In this document: piece by piece, positions 1 through 11,972 of the stretch
Position numbering within the stretch: the stretch's first letter is position 1
Layout: every line of letters starts with the position of its first letter
Made by a program: the position numbers and the translations under genes
The notes under the pieces: model-generated
What the model saw: the letters and a program-made list of their open reading frames with translations, nothing else
What the model was told of the DNA's origin: nothing
Databases searched by the model: none
Assembly (NCBI RefSeq): GCF_019649055.1
Contig: NW_026570358.1
Location: 186,001-250,000, forward strand
Length of the DNA: 64,000 nucleotides
Source of the DNA: Paramacrobiotus metropolitanus
Lineage: Eukaryota; Tardigrada; Eutardigrada; Parachela; Macrobiotidae
Direction of reading: 5' to 3'

Positions 1-691
1 GAAGATAGTGGGGAGTTTTGCTATAGTTCGGTTTAAACGTATTCGACTTTCTGGTTGTTCGTATCTGAGTGTTTAATGAAGTGTTACAGGAAGTGGAGTG
101 TGTTGCGGGTTAAGGGTTGTGGTGGTAGATAATGATGGATTATTGTGGAAAATTTAAGAAATTTCGAGAAGTTGATTGCTTAATGGAGCAGGCTATTATG
201 TTTTGCTCTGATAGTCTTGGATGTGTAGAAAGAGGTGGTTTGTATATGGGAAGTAGATTGGGACGTACATTAGAAGGTTGTTCAAGAAAATGTTTAGTTT
301 AACTGGTTTGTTGACTGGATTTTTTGAGTTCGGTGGGTACATAAGAAGTTGAGGAATGTTGTGTTTGAGTTATTATGGAGTGGACGAAGTATATAGTATA
401 TACAGTGAACAAAATGTTTTTCTTGTTGTTGTTTTTTGGTGGCCAGTATGGATTTGTGGAAGCGTACTGATTCAGGTTGCTGTGTTCTATGGAAACGTAT
501 CCTTGCAAAGCACTGGTCGTTATCCTGGCACAAAGCCAACTTTGCAGGAAGTTCTGGTCCGCCTTTCTGGGGAAATGCATTCTGCAGCAGATAGACTCCT
601 GCGTTAAAGAGTCCTTGCTCCAAATCCGCTTGTTGTCAGATTGTTGATATTCTGACGGAGCACGACTAACTCACCGAATCGGTGTACAACG
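1..691. other. No gene recognised
   Basis: I see no convincing coding region, RNA or repeat here. Open frames are short and low-complexity, and the sequence is T/G rich on the plus strand. Confidence 0.4.
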
Positions 692-1128
692 TCATTCTGA
701 CCATCTGTTGGCTATAATACGAGGTGCCACCCGACTTTCGATCAGTTGCTCTACATTTTTCTTTTCGGTTTCGAACAACCGCCTTCTTTCTGGCGAATGT
801 TGGGCCATCGCCTCCGTGAGCTCAGGGTTATGGTCTTCTAAAGCTGGCAGGTGAATGGCCTCCATCATGTCATCTTTAGGGGGACCACTGCTTGGCAGTT
901 ACTTTCTAAAGTTGTAGCGATATTTTTCTTAGTGGGAATTGAATTCCGTCGGCATATGCGTAAAGCGCCAGCTTTTTCGCAGAATACCTTCACTGAGGCA
1001 GAGGGGAATGTGTGTGTCTTAGGCATTTTGCTATTGTCGCCAGGATTTATAAAGACTTGATGTGTTCGCTCGCTCCATTGCTCCCTCTCTCTCAAAAGCT
1101 CCGTGTACGATTCATATCTATTTCCCAT
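692..1128 (-). pseudogene. Decayed or frame-broken coding fragment, family not recognised
   Basis: On the minus strand an open frame starts at an ATG at 1128 (MGNRYESYTELLRE). It is lost at a C5 run (GGGGG on plus at 879-883), where it would meet a stop. One base later the frame continues for about 62 more codons (EAIHLPALEDHNPELTEAM and onward) to a TGA at 692-694. The two halves have similar charged, helix-rich composition, so they probably belong to one protein of about 145 residues. I do not recognise the family. It could be a transposon-derived ORF or a host exon with a one-base consensus error. No splice sites or neighbouring exons were identified. Confidence 0.35.
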
Positions 1129-1187
1129 TTTAAGTTTTGATGCCACAACGGCTGAGGGTTGTGAAAACTATTATCAGAAAATTTACG

Positions 1188-1676
1188 GTTTACCGGTTTA
1201 CGGTTTACCGGTTTATTTGACAACGGTTTACCGTAACCGCTTACCGTTACCGTTTCCGTAACGGGTTACCGTTACCGTTACCGTAACGGGTTACCGTTAT
1301 TTACCGTTACCGTAAGGGGTTACCGTTACCATAACGGGTTACCGTTACCGTTACCGTAACGGGTTACTGTTACCGTAACGGGTTACCGTTACCGTAACGG
1401 GTTACCGTTACCGTTACCGTAACGGGTTACCGTAACGGTTTACCGTTACCGTAACGGGTTACCGTTACCGTCACGGGTTACCGTTACCGTCACGGGTTTC
1501 CGTTACCGTAACGGGTTACCGTTACCGTCACGGGTTTCCGTTACCGTAACGGGTTACCGTTACCGTAACGGGTTACCGTTATTTACCGTTACCGTAACGG
1601 GTTACCGTTACCGTAACGGGTTACCGTAACCGCACCGGTTTACCGTAACCGGTTACCGTTACCATAACGAATCCGT
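1188..1676. repeat. TTACCG / GTAACGG tandem array
   Basis: About 490 bp of degenerate tandem units built from the hexamer TTACCG and its complement, most often as a roughly 19-bp unit (GGGTTACCGTTACCGTAAC). The motif and its reverse complement alternate, so each unit can fold on itself (ACCGTTACCGTAACGGG). Units are imperfect, with insertions such as TTACCGTTATTTACCG. It is internal, flanked by unique sequence. Confidence 0.9.
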
Positions 1677-1699
1677 AAAGATTATCAATGCCAATAAAA

Positions 1700-1775
1700 C
1701 CGAAGGCGGAGCCGAAGGCGACGCCGAGCTGCAGCGCGAGCGAGCGCAGCGAAGCGAGCGGAGCAGCAAGTGAGA
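1700..1775. repeat. GC-rich short direct repeat patch
   Basis: A GC-rich patch in AT-rich surroundings made of repeated CCGAAGGCG/ACGCCGAG units and then GAGCGAGCGCAGCGAAGCGA units, directly after the TTACCG array. Possibly the tail of the same repeat unit. Confidence 0.5.
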
Positions 1776-1780
1776 CAAAA

Positions 1781-2930
1781 GGACATTGTACTTCCCTTTC
1801 TCTGAAACCCCGTTTTTCACATTTTTGTTTTTGGTTTACATTTGGCTTTTGAATTTGACTTGATTGAGACTTAGGAAAACGTTAACAAATAAAGGCAAAA
1901 ATATAGCAACAGAGCTTCAGGGATGAAAAACCTTATGGGCTCAATGCGAACGGTCCAATACCTATTACAGACACTCGTATTCACCGAAGGTGAATTGAGA
2001 GCACCATGTCGACACCCTCTATGTCGACCGGCCAGCATGCCGGTGTAAAAATGCCGGTGTAGTCAGATTTTGTAATTCTTTCACTAAAAGGTGACCTTTC
2101 CGTAATTGTTAGTTGTCATGACGTGATAAATATACTGGTTCAAAGTTTTTAGTAGTTTTTCTGTGCGGGGAATAACTCTCGCGCGTAGTCAATACTCATA
2201 GCGCGGGAGCCTCTCGCGCGTAGCCATTTCGTTCGAATTAATAAAAGTGGGCGACAGATAAATATAAATCGGTAACTAGCCTAGGACGGATGATTTAGAC
2301 TTACGACGAAAGACATCCTTGTAATAATTATGTAAAATTGTCCTGCAGTTTTTTATGAACGGAAACGGTTTTTAGGTACTTATACTCGTATAATCTGTGT
2401 TAAGGTTTCGGCATCCGCCGTTGTTAGCCAGCAAACTCGGATTACTCGAATTAGTTGTCCAGGTTTTAGGAGATACAAAACTGGAAAGATCAAAAGTCGA
2501 TTAGACGGATAGCACCGTGAGAGAATTCTCTAATCTTTTGGATTTTGCAGTAGCAAAACTGGATCAGTAAAAATCTGAGATCAAGCATGACATTTGAGAA
2601 GGGCAGAAGCTCCCTGGCACCGGTGACTACTCGTAGTATTCATGTGATTATAGTCTCTAGGGAACAGAAAAATCATGTACTTATAAAAAAAATATGGTTT
2701 ATTACAGTAATTAATTTTTAATAAATAATAACAAAACATAGTACTTGTACATTACCATTTATTAATGTACAAGCATTGCCTGGTAACGGAAACGTTTCAG
2801 TGTTTCTCCACATACTTTAGAAAGCTGTCAGACCTACGGATCAGTGCACGTGTTAAACTGGAATTTTCTCGTGAAACTTAGCTGGGAAATTTATTCTCGT
2901 GAATTTTCGTTCTGCCTGCAAGCTACACGT
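1781..2930. other. Intergenic, 5' side of the bHLH gene
   Basis: No coding potential seen. A repeated CTCTCGCGCGTAG motif occurs twice around 2175-2225. The part near 2588 resembles the stretch near 62490 (see findings). The promoter and 5' UTR of the bHLH gene probably lie at the right end; no TATA box is evident. Confidence 0.4.
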
Positions 2931-4373
2931 ATGGATAGCAACTTGGAAAGTGTCCCGTCTTCCAGTGCCGATGTCGCTGCCGACACGGATGACGACATCC
3001 AGGAAATCGCTGTAGTTCCCGCTAGAGCTTCAAAAAAGCAGAAAGCTATTCATAACATGGTGGAAAGAATGCGTAGGTTCGTTTTCGGTTAATGGCATTA
3101 CTTGTTGATGCTGTACTCAAATATTAGTATCAGGTTTGTAGTCCAAATGTAAGACAATTTTCGTCAAGTGAAAATCGATAAATACTCGTATATCGATATA
3201 TATCGACAATATGATGCCATATTAGCCATGTCTTCGTGTGTAATGCGTAGTACAGATACAGTTCTGTGATTTCTTTCGAGATACTCTGTTACGGTAGAAG
3301 TTTGCACGAAACTGTGAAAAGATAGTAAACAAATGATAAGGAAACAGAATATTTGGATTTCAAAGGTCATAAGTTCAAAAGTCATAAATTTCAAGGTGAT
3401 AAGGTTGCAAAAATTAATGTATCCGAAGATTTCTTCCAAACAGCAAATTGCAGTTTCGTGAAGTTGTAACGGTGATCGACATTTTACGATCTCAATAAAC
3501 ATCTGTTTGGTTTTCGTTCTTTGCAGATATCGAATGAGTACTTGTATTGCCAAGATTGCAGCAACGATTCCGACACTCCAGGGTGCAAAACTGGATAAAT
3601 CAGCGTTAGTATCTGCTGGATATTTATTACGGTTTACAACACCCAGTTTACAGAGCCTATAAAAAGTTGATAAAGAATTTGCTATTTCACCTTTGAAAGT
3701 ACGAGTGAAAGTTAACCTCGTAAAAACTGCTACAACTCCACTGCATGAGTGTCTACTGGTTGCTTTGGCTGTCAGATATAGAGGTCATTTTCTATTTTGC
3801 AGGGTTTTAGAAACGGCACTAAGATATCTCCAGTTTATCAGAACATACTGTAAAAATATCCAACTGATTGACGACGCCTACTTGACTCGTTATGCGTCAA
3901 AATCGGAAATACGCGGCAGGAAAACGAAAAAAGCCAAATCTGCTGCTAAAACTCCTAAGGGGTCAACTTCTGTTCCTCTCGCACCGACAGAAAAATTGAA
4001 AGCAGCTGATACTCTAATAACGGCGGAGTTGCTACCATTCGGTAATCACAGAAAGAACAGTACACGGAAAAGTAAAAAAATTACCACCATTAGTTTTGGG
4101 ACCTTCGTGTGCTTGGGGAATGATTAAGCACTAATAAATTCAGTTGGCTTTTGAAAATTAATTAAGCAGGTGCACGTCATCAAACCGTTATTAATTATGC
4201 TGTTATCGTTTTTAGAGACAGAATTGGATTTGAGTTCGACCGGAAATTCAGTTATCGACGAGAAAATGTCGAAGGAAATCAACGATTTGCTTAATGAAAT
4301 ATTTCAGAATAACGACGTTGTCAGCGATCACAATACATTTCTAGATGATGTGGCATTTCTTAATATAGAATAA
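2931..4373 (+). CDS. Short basic helix-loop-helix (bHLH) transcription factor without PAS domain
   Basis: Exons 2931-3076, 3527-3604, 3803-4071 and 4216-4373 join in frame to 216 residues. The bHLH spans about residues 35-97. The basic region reads HNMVERMRR, with H41, E45 and R49 at the positions that contact a CACGTG-type E-box in class B factors. Helix 1 ends in IPTLQGAKLDKSAVLETALR, a KLDK-x-x-VL loop/helix-2 signature like that of BMAL, CLOCK and ARNT. Unlike those proteins there is no PAS domain. After the bHLH comes a Lys/Arg-rich segment (RGRKTKKAKSAAK, a likely nuclear signal) and an acidic tail ending FLDDVAFLNIE that could activate transcription. The first intron splits the basic region. 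It converges on the TRH-receptor gene. Exon 1 ends at a weak donor (gttcgt), the least certain junction. Confidence 0.75.
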
Positions 4374-4607
4374 TTAACTGCATAGGTTTTAATTTCCCAT
4401 CAGTAACGCGAGATTTTTGTTTTTGTAACGTTATCGTTAAAAGGATTTACTGTGTTACAAGGAACCGTCATAATTATAAAAATACTGTACTGCAATACGA
4501 AACTATTATAGCGCATTTTCTGTTGTGTATTGGTAATACAAAAAAAGCAACTCTATCATAAAAAAATTTTGCTATACTAATCACAAGCGGCAAGAGCAAC
4601 ATACTAT
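4374..4607. other. Intergenic between convergent genes
   Basis: Short 3'-3' gap of about 230 bp between the bHLH stop and the receptor stop. AT-rich; AATTATAAAAA and AATACAAAAAAAG tracts could serve as poly(A) regions. Nothing else seen. Confidence 0.5.
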
Positions 4608-7600
4608 CTACAGCGCTGAATGTGATCTGCATTTATTATTGCGGGATCGGGAGAAATGGTCGATGGCTTCCTGGGACAGAGTATCGGGCTGGGCACCGTA
4701 CCACAGCGGCTGAAAGCGTTGTGATGAGGAATCGGATTTTGATTTGGATTTCAACGGTAGCGAATCGGACGGTGATTTGGACTTGCGTGAATTAAGTATC
4801 GACGGGGCTTTATCCAGCGGATACTGTCGATAGAAATTCCGTTGTACCTGAATTTGGATGACCTTTCCCGGCTTTTTGGCTTTGGAATCTTCTGCATAAG
4901 AAATTTCTTGAATTAATAATTACATCAGACACTTATCAAGTTATCAACGTACGGGAATACGTATTATGTTCTGGCTGTTGTTTAGAATTCGATTTATTTT
5001 TGTATTTTGAAGTACTGATATTATTGTTGGTGTTGGCGGCACACATGTAAATAAGGTTATTACAAAGCTGAAAATTTAATGAAGAAATCATAACATACGT
5101 ATATAGCGGTTTGCTTAGCATATCAATAAGTAACAGAACTGTTCAAGTCCTAAAACCGAATTTCGGCTACTCTAGTTGTACCGAGTGTGATGATACAGCT
5201 TTTCTAGAGCAACAATCGAACATTGACTATACAAAGCACGTGTAAATTTGTAATTAAAAAGTGATAATAAATGGAGATGGCGGAAATGAAAATGCAATAT
5301 ATTTAAACCCGTAAGGCGGAAATTAGTGTTAAGAACGGCGGTCGGCACGCACGAAATAGAGTACTTTGTAGCAATTTTATATTGCCTGTTTATGGTCTAG
5401 TTTGAACGCTGAACCCAAACGGACTTAAGGATGTATAAGTCTGCGCGTCATCCCAGAAAAAAGGTTAAGAAATAAGCATTATTTATTTATTCATCAACAT
5501 TCTACAGAGATCCCACAGTGTATATTATGCAATCTTCCGGGATTGTGATAAACTATAAACAGCTAATGTTAACTGAAGAAACGCAGGGTGCGACCGGCTT
5601 ACCGGAGCGGATGTTGAGAACTTGCTTCACCGCTATCCGAAACCGCTGGCTCATGATGTTGTACAGGAAGGGATTAACGGCGCAATTGAGGTAGATGAGG
5701 GTTTTGGCGAACAACAGATACCAGATATTCAGCCAGGGCTCGGCGACGAAGGCGTTATATACGAGCAGTCCGCGAAAGGGCAGCCACGATACGGCGAACA
5801 GCACCACCACCACGATCAGCATACGCAGTACCTGTAATAATTATCCATACAGACATTTGGAGGAACAGCTGCTTATCCACCTACTGCAGTAAAAACATCA
5901 GTAGTATTATCGGAGAATTTGCTATTGTTAGACATGTTATGTGGCCGTTACGCACAGCTGGCAACCTTGGAAAATATGTATATGTAGGCTGCCACGGACG
6001 TGCCCTTGCAAACAGATTAAGCCGCGCATGACACCGGCGTTGTCTTTCACCAGTAAACAGTGTTCGCTTAAAGGTGCAGCAATCATTGTCTCGTTTTCGG
6101 GTGGGAATAATTTACGGGCTATTTCCGGTAAGGTTGTTCAGCTGACCCGCGTCGATTGTTTCACGTCACGAAATAATTCATGCCCAAAATCTAAGATGAA
6201 CTCAAAACCAGAAAATCAAATTTTTAGTTCGTGAAGGTGTAGAAAAGATGGGAGAGTGAAAGTGGGAGAGGCTTTATTCGAACCACTCTGACGCAGTCAC
6301 GTTTGCAATAACAGATCCGGACAAATCTTTTCCATTGATATTAAGGCAGCCAACGTCAGACTGCCTTACCTTGGATTTTCGGAATGATTAGCTGCTGATT
6401 TATTTTCGGTGATATTATGATATGTTAAGGTCACCGACTGACTGCGGTATCATGTGCGAGATTATTACTGTATAATTGATTAAAATTTTAATTGCTGCAG
6501 CAAGGATTTGAGAGTGCTGTGGTATTTAAAATCTTGGTAAGCATGCTGAACACAAGTTTTAAAGCATGTTTTTCTTGCTATGTCAGAAATTTGTTTTCGA
6601 AATTGTGACGATATTGTTCGAAAATAAGCATAAAGCGGCGCAAGTAATAAATCTAAACTTGCTGATGAGAAAAACCTCCTAACAACAGCCTTTAAAAAGT
6701 GCCGGAGACTTGTTCGGATCAGTGATCCAGATACAGTACTGGTTTATCTTCACTGTTAAAATTAAGTATGGACATTTCTTGTAACCGTAATTTAGTATTT
6801 TCAAGAAACAGTCTCGTCCAAAATTGTATAGGTAGAACCGTAGAAGTACCTGTATTCGGCACTGAGCCGTCCACACCATTTGTTTCTTGCAGGATGAATC
6901 TCTGCGCAGCCAGTACAGCTGCTTCTCCGGTGCCATCTCCATACAGATCCCCGCTACCGGCGACTCTTCCGTGCGCAGCATGAGATTCTTCTCCTTACTG
7001 GCCAAACTCATGCCCTTGGGTTTGCGGCTGCCGCAGTTCTGCCGCACAATCTTCAGGCTACTGTACAGAATCCGACCGATCTTCATGTACACTACCACCG
7101 CCACGCCCAGCGGGACAAAATAGAAAAATAACAAATCCGCTCCAAACACCGGGATGTACAAGGAGCTCGGGAGGCGGAGTTCGCAGCGGGGCCGGAATGG
7201 CAGTGCTGTGTCGTGTTTGACCTCGGTTAGGCCCAGCCAGGGACAGCAGTACAGCACGGCGAATATCCACAAGCCGACGATAATCCGCTTTGTCCGGTTC
7301 AGTGTGCAGAGTTTGCGGGCAAGGAGGGGGTGACAGACGCCGATGTAACGCTCCACGGTAAATGCGAGCGTACTGCAAAAATTAAGTCGCGCGTTTACAC
7401 ACCCATTAGGGCTAGAATCCGCTTATCTTGCAGTCATCAAACGCCACCAGAAAACGTCAGTCTGCTTCACATCTGAGTGTAATACAAAGTACTGCTACAG
7501 ATAAATGAATGAACGGCTCTTCCTTTTTTTAAATTCAGAACGTGCATATTGTCAGCGTTTACAGTTCCAGTCGTTTTTCGAATAAGAATTACATCCCATG

Positions 7601-10600
7601 CACACCATTTAATCTGTGCATTGATATAATGATGGTTTTCAAGGTACAGTTTTTATTAAGCAGTTGATTGCGTTGCTACATAGCTAGCGCATACTAATGC
7701 GTAATAACAAACAACACAGAAATAAATTTGCGCAATTAATATAACGGTCGAAAACTGCTGTGGCACAAATACAAAATCGTGCAAACAGTGTAAATTGTAA
7801 GTGCGGTTAAAACAGGTGAGATGGTGACGTTATTTGTTTTCAGTTTTTGTATTTTAGTTAAAATCACGCTTATTTTCTGAGAATGTCGTCGCATACTTAA
7901 AATCTTTAGCACAATTGTGGTAATCTATTTTCTATGTAAGAAGGAAAAGCTGATGTTGTTGCTCGTTAAATGCGCGTGGTGCGGAAACTGCGGAAATACA
8001 GGTCACTTTGTATCAGCCAGCAGGGGATTAAATCCCGGAAGACTGCGGACCACTGACCGTTTCGCCATGTTACTCACCTAAGACTTCCGGCATTGATGCC
8101 GAGAAAATTCAGAAAGACGAAGAGGGCGCATGCCGTGCTCCCCAGCAGCCACTGACTCCCCATTTGATCAAAGACGATAGCCTGAAAAAATATACCAATA
8201 ATTTTGTCACTGAATTCCCATTACTTGCAAGTGACTGCAACCAGACAAATATTATGATTAATTTTGGAAAAGCATATGATTTAATTTGCTGTAATTAGAA
8301 GTGGTAATTGAGTATTGTAGCGAAATCTTAGAGATAGAGCGGAAACAAGCTGTTGAGAATTCGCGGCACAGCGGAAGTAGACGCATGTGCTCTTTATAAA
8401 ATAATTAAAGGATTAAGTAAAACTGTATATGTCAGCTGGTGTACACCGGCGAGAAAAGAAGGAAATTGTAATCAATTCGAGAGACGGCGGGATGTACGCG
8501 TGAGAATCGCATCAAGCGCGACGGAAATAAGGCCGTTGTTGCGTAAAGCATACCTCAGGGATTGCCGTGATAATTACGAGTAGATCCGCGATGGACAGGA
8601 AACCTGCGAATACAACGCGCAATTTTATCTTTCAGCGTCATATATTCAGCATATATGTAATGCGAAAAACCGTAAAATACTAAGGTCATGTTAAAATAGC
8701 CCTGTGCATTGATAATATCGGGGAATATCATCCAGTGTTAAATCTTCGTTTTTATATGGTGCATAATGTGTGTATTATATTATACAATGCAAAATCTGCA
8801 GATAACTGAAAGACAAAGATTTATTTGATTATGAATAATAAGACTTCTTAATAATTTTTCTAATCCGCTTTCGAAAGTCAGGTGTATTTTTTATAGGCAC
8901 GATAAATTGATAATCACACGCTAACGCTTGTTTTTAACTCCCGTTTATATTAAGGCACTATACGCGTATAGGCGTAACAATGACCAAAGACGTGATCCAT
9001 CAGAATCTTCGTTATTTTGCCGTATATGTTTTTTTCTACTGACGGCGTCATTTTTGCGGCAGAGCTTTGCTATTGAATCCTAGAGAGGTTTTTTTTTAAT
9101 TTAATGCTGGTAGAAAATAGTCTGTTATGTCGCATCATACGATTATACCCTCGATTGTGTGTACCGCCGGCTTTCATTTAAACCGTCATTGCCGCCTCAT
9201 TATCCGAAAGCGGTTGCATAACCGCGGCATTTCAAGCTGCGGTGTCTTGCGCACACGCACACACGAAATTATCGACTATGCGGCGCTGCTATGAACGTAC
9301 CGTTATGCCCACTAATGTGCCCCCGCAGATTATACTGTACATTGTTCTGCGTGTAATATGCACATAAATAAATAAATTAATTCCCTAACGACTAATGCAT
9401 ACTGCATCGCCGCACAATGCAAATTAATCAGGCTTCGATAAATGGGAATAAGTATGCAACGTTTGCTTGTGTTGCTTTGAATGGTATCGATCGTCAGCGT
9501 AATGGCGATCTTGTGACAAACTACACTAAAATAAAAAAACCGAGCACTAGTACATCGGAACTCAAATTAGTCAATTGCCATTGTACAAAGTAGATCCAGT
9601 ATTTTGAAAACCTATTTGCGTTGAAAAGCAAGCCATATGGTCGGTTGTTTCGTGATTTGGTCTCCACAGAATGTTTGTAGAAAAGAAATTAAGTAATGCA
9701 AGTGTCAGATACCACTTACAGCAGAACTGCAAAGCGAATTCAAACCAAAACCATATGAAAAGAAACATTGACACCATTGCCACAGCTTCTTCTTCTTGGA
9801 AAGGTCAGCATAACATTAGACCTGTTGTAATTAAGTAAGTCATTAGAGTGATACTTATGCTACTGACGTCGTTCGAAGCCGTACTGAGAGTGAACACTGA
9901 AGATTAAAATTACCTACTCAACTGAAATAAATTAGACTGCATCTACCCAGATTTTGACCGACATTTATCATCTCTTCTGCTGTCCCAAAGCAATTTATTT
10001 TCGGAAATAAGGCGACTTCCAAAGTCAGTATGCTAACGTCCTAACGACCAACCGGTCAAGAGATATTCAGGTGGAATGTTTCCATTGCTTCGCTTGGCGC
10101 TTTAATCAGCGCGGTCATGGCGAATTGTGATCCGGTTAGTGGGCTTTCATTCTGTCTCACTAGCAAGCCTCTCCAATCAAACCCACAGTGGTTCACTTTT
10201 TCTTGGGAACCGAAAAATACGCCCAGTTATTATCCCGCACGATTTGGCCCACGCTTGATTAATCGTAGGGTCCTGATGACCGTAGAATTAAGCCTCCAGC
10301 GTAAACTTTTATATACCCGGTTGTTTCCATGATCCGATTAATTGCCCGTAATTTTCCAGGCCGCAGTTAAAGTTCAGGCTGGAGCGGAAACGGATACTAC
10401 GGCGAATTCCCTTGATGGTGGAGTGAAAGCTGGCTTTTGGACATATGCTGATTATTCAAATCAAATAAGCTATACATTATAGTACTTACTAACGAATCGT
10501 CTAGCACATTACAATAATACATTATAATACATATTATAATACATTATAAACATTAATATTATTGTACGGAGTACCTACTGCATGACAACTTTTGGTCATA

Positions 10601-11972
10601 CGGCGTTGCGGGGTGTAGGACTGTTATATGTATTTTAACGAAGCATTGCTTACTTGTGTGTACTGGCGTAAACCATGTGCATCATGCTGTGATCGTAATG
10701 TATCTGATTCTAAATTTGTACTCGTATTGCATTGTTTATTAATCCAACCGAGTTTTGTTACTTTACTTACGGCGTTGGGTAGTAAATTTATGTGCTGTAC
10801 CGTGTATGTACCAGCTGGTATGCTAGATTTTTGCACGGAACTGAATCAAAGAGCATCTGCAGGATTAAGAAGGAGTGGTATATCAAACAATTATATCTAA
10901 CAACCTAAGAAGTAATGCACCAATCAAAAAAGTATTACTAGAAAAAATCGGGGAAGACAATCAAGAGCGTTTTAATGCTCTTATACCGGCATTAGTCAAG
11001 GCATGAAGAGCCATTACGGGCTTAGGCCATAGCAGTGCTGACGTGCTGAGCTGCACGTGCACTCACTTGTCAGTGTGCATGGCCAGCATGGGCATGACCG
11101 GACAAAAAACTTTCCGGCCCTGCCGCTCCTGTTTCACTTGACGACGCTTACCGCGCACTTTGGTAAACGCGTGAGGCCTCATTAACCCCCAAATTAAGAC
11201 TCCTGAATTCGAATTTTTCGGTTTGTTGTAGCACCTAATTCACGGTCGGACCAGTGTCGTTATCGCAGACATTCACAAAAACCATTATCATTAATTATTG
11301 CTTCCTTCGCGGTAACGCGCATTCATTGGCAAAGGTCGCTGCACAACAGTATGCACTGATGGAGCTGTGCCTCGTTAGCCGAGCATTAGCTTACGCTTTC
11401 TGTTCACCATTTACCACAATTTGAAGGATGATTATCGTTGTTCTCGAACTGCATCTCATTTTGTGCATCAGCGAAACAATGCGTAAATGCTAAGTATTTA
11501 AGAAAAACTACGTGAGCGCTGAAAGCTTTTGTATAGTTAATGTACTCGGTACGCTTTGAAGCTTAAACGATGCTTATTAACCCTGGTTACGTCAGTATAC
11601 GTTCAACAGCCCATATTAATTTCTTACCAAGTATCGATACGTCGGGCTTCGCAAGAACTTGGACTTGTGCACGACGATGATGAGCATGACGTTTCCGGTA
11701 ACGCCCAGACAGAAGATGACCACATGCATGCTGGTGGCGATGACGCGATAGCTGAGCGGCGTGGAGGCCACGGCTTCCATGGCCGCTGTCGCCAGGAGCC
11801 ACTGCGCCAGAGTATCATTATACCACTGGGCCAGTAGTGTATCACCCATTCCCGCCGGTTCACCCAGACCTTCCTGCATCCCGCCAACACATCCCTCGCA
11901 CACTTGACCACTACCGTTGAACGCTCCGCGAATTTCCTCAGCGCATAACAAGAGAAACACGATCACGAGCAT
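4608..11972 (-). CDS. trhr: Thyrotropin-releasing hormone receptor homologue (class A peptide GPCR)
   Basis: Six exons from the 5' end: 11628-11972, 8554-8603, 8078-8181, 6877-7372, 5603-5831, 4608-4891, giving about 503 residues. The start at 11972 gives a hydrophobic signal-like stretch (MLVIVFLLLCAEEIRG), then an N-tail with two N-glycosylation sites. TM1 is in exon 1 (GVTGNVMLIIVV), TM2 in exon 2 (FLSIADLLVIITAIPE), TM3 in exons 3-4 with FTVERYIGVCHP (ERY in place of DRY), TM4-5 in exon 4, TM6-7 in exon 5 (LFAVSWLPFR; NCAVNPFLYNIMSQRFR, carrying NPxxY). TM3-TM4 and TM6-TM7 match vertebrate TRH receptors almost position for position. The tail is Ser/Lys-rich. Couples, by family knowledge, to Gq in the plasma membrane. 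The exon 1-2 junction is one base out of phase unless a base is missing or an upstream acceptor (adding 25 bases) is used. The introns are up to about 3 kb and hold no other gene I can see. Confidence 0.85.

Noticed and set aside
1188-1676. Telomere or CRISPR-like array
   Set aside because: Units are contiguous and degenerate without spacers, and the motif is not TTAGGG/TTAGG and is internal to the window.
8353-8583. Plus-strand open frame over 8353-8583
   Set aside because: It is largely intronic, and its end is antisense to exon 2 of the TRH-receptor homologue, which has clear homology and splice sites.
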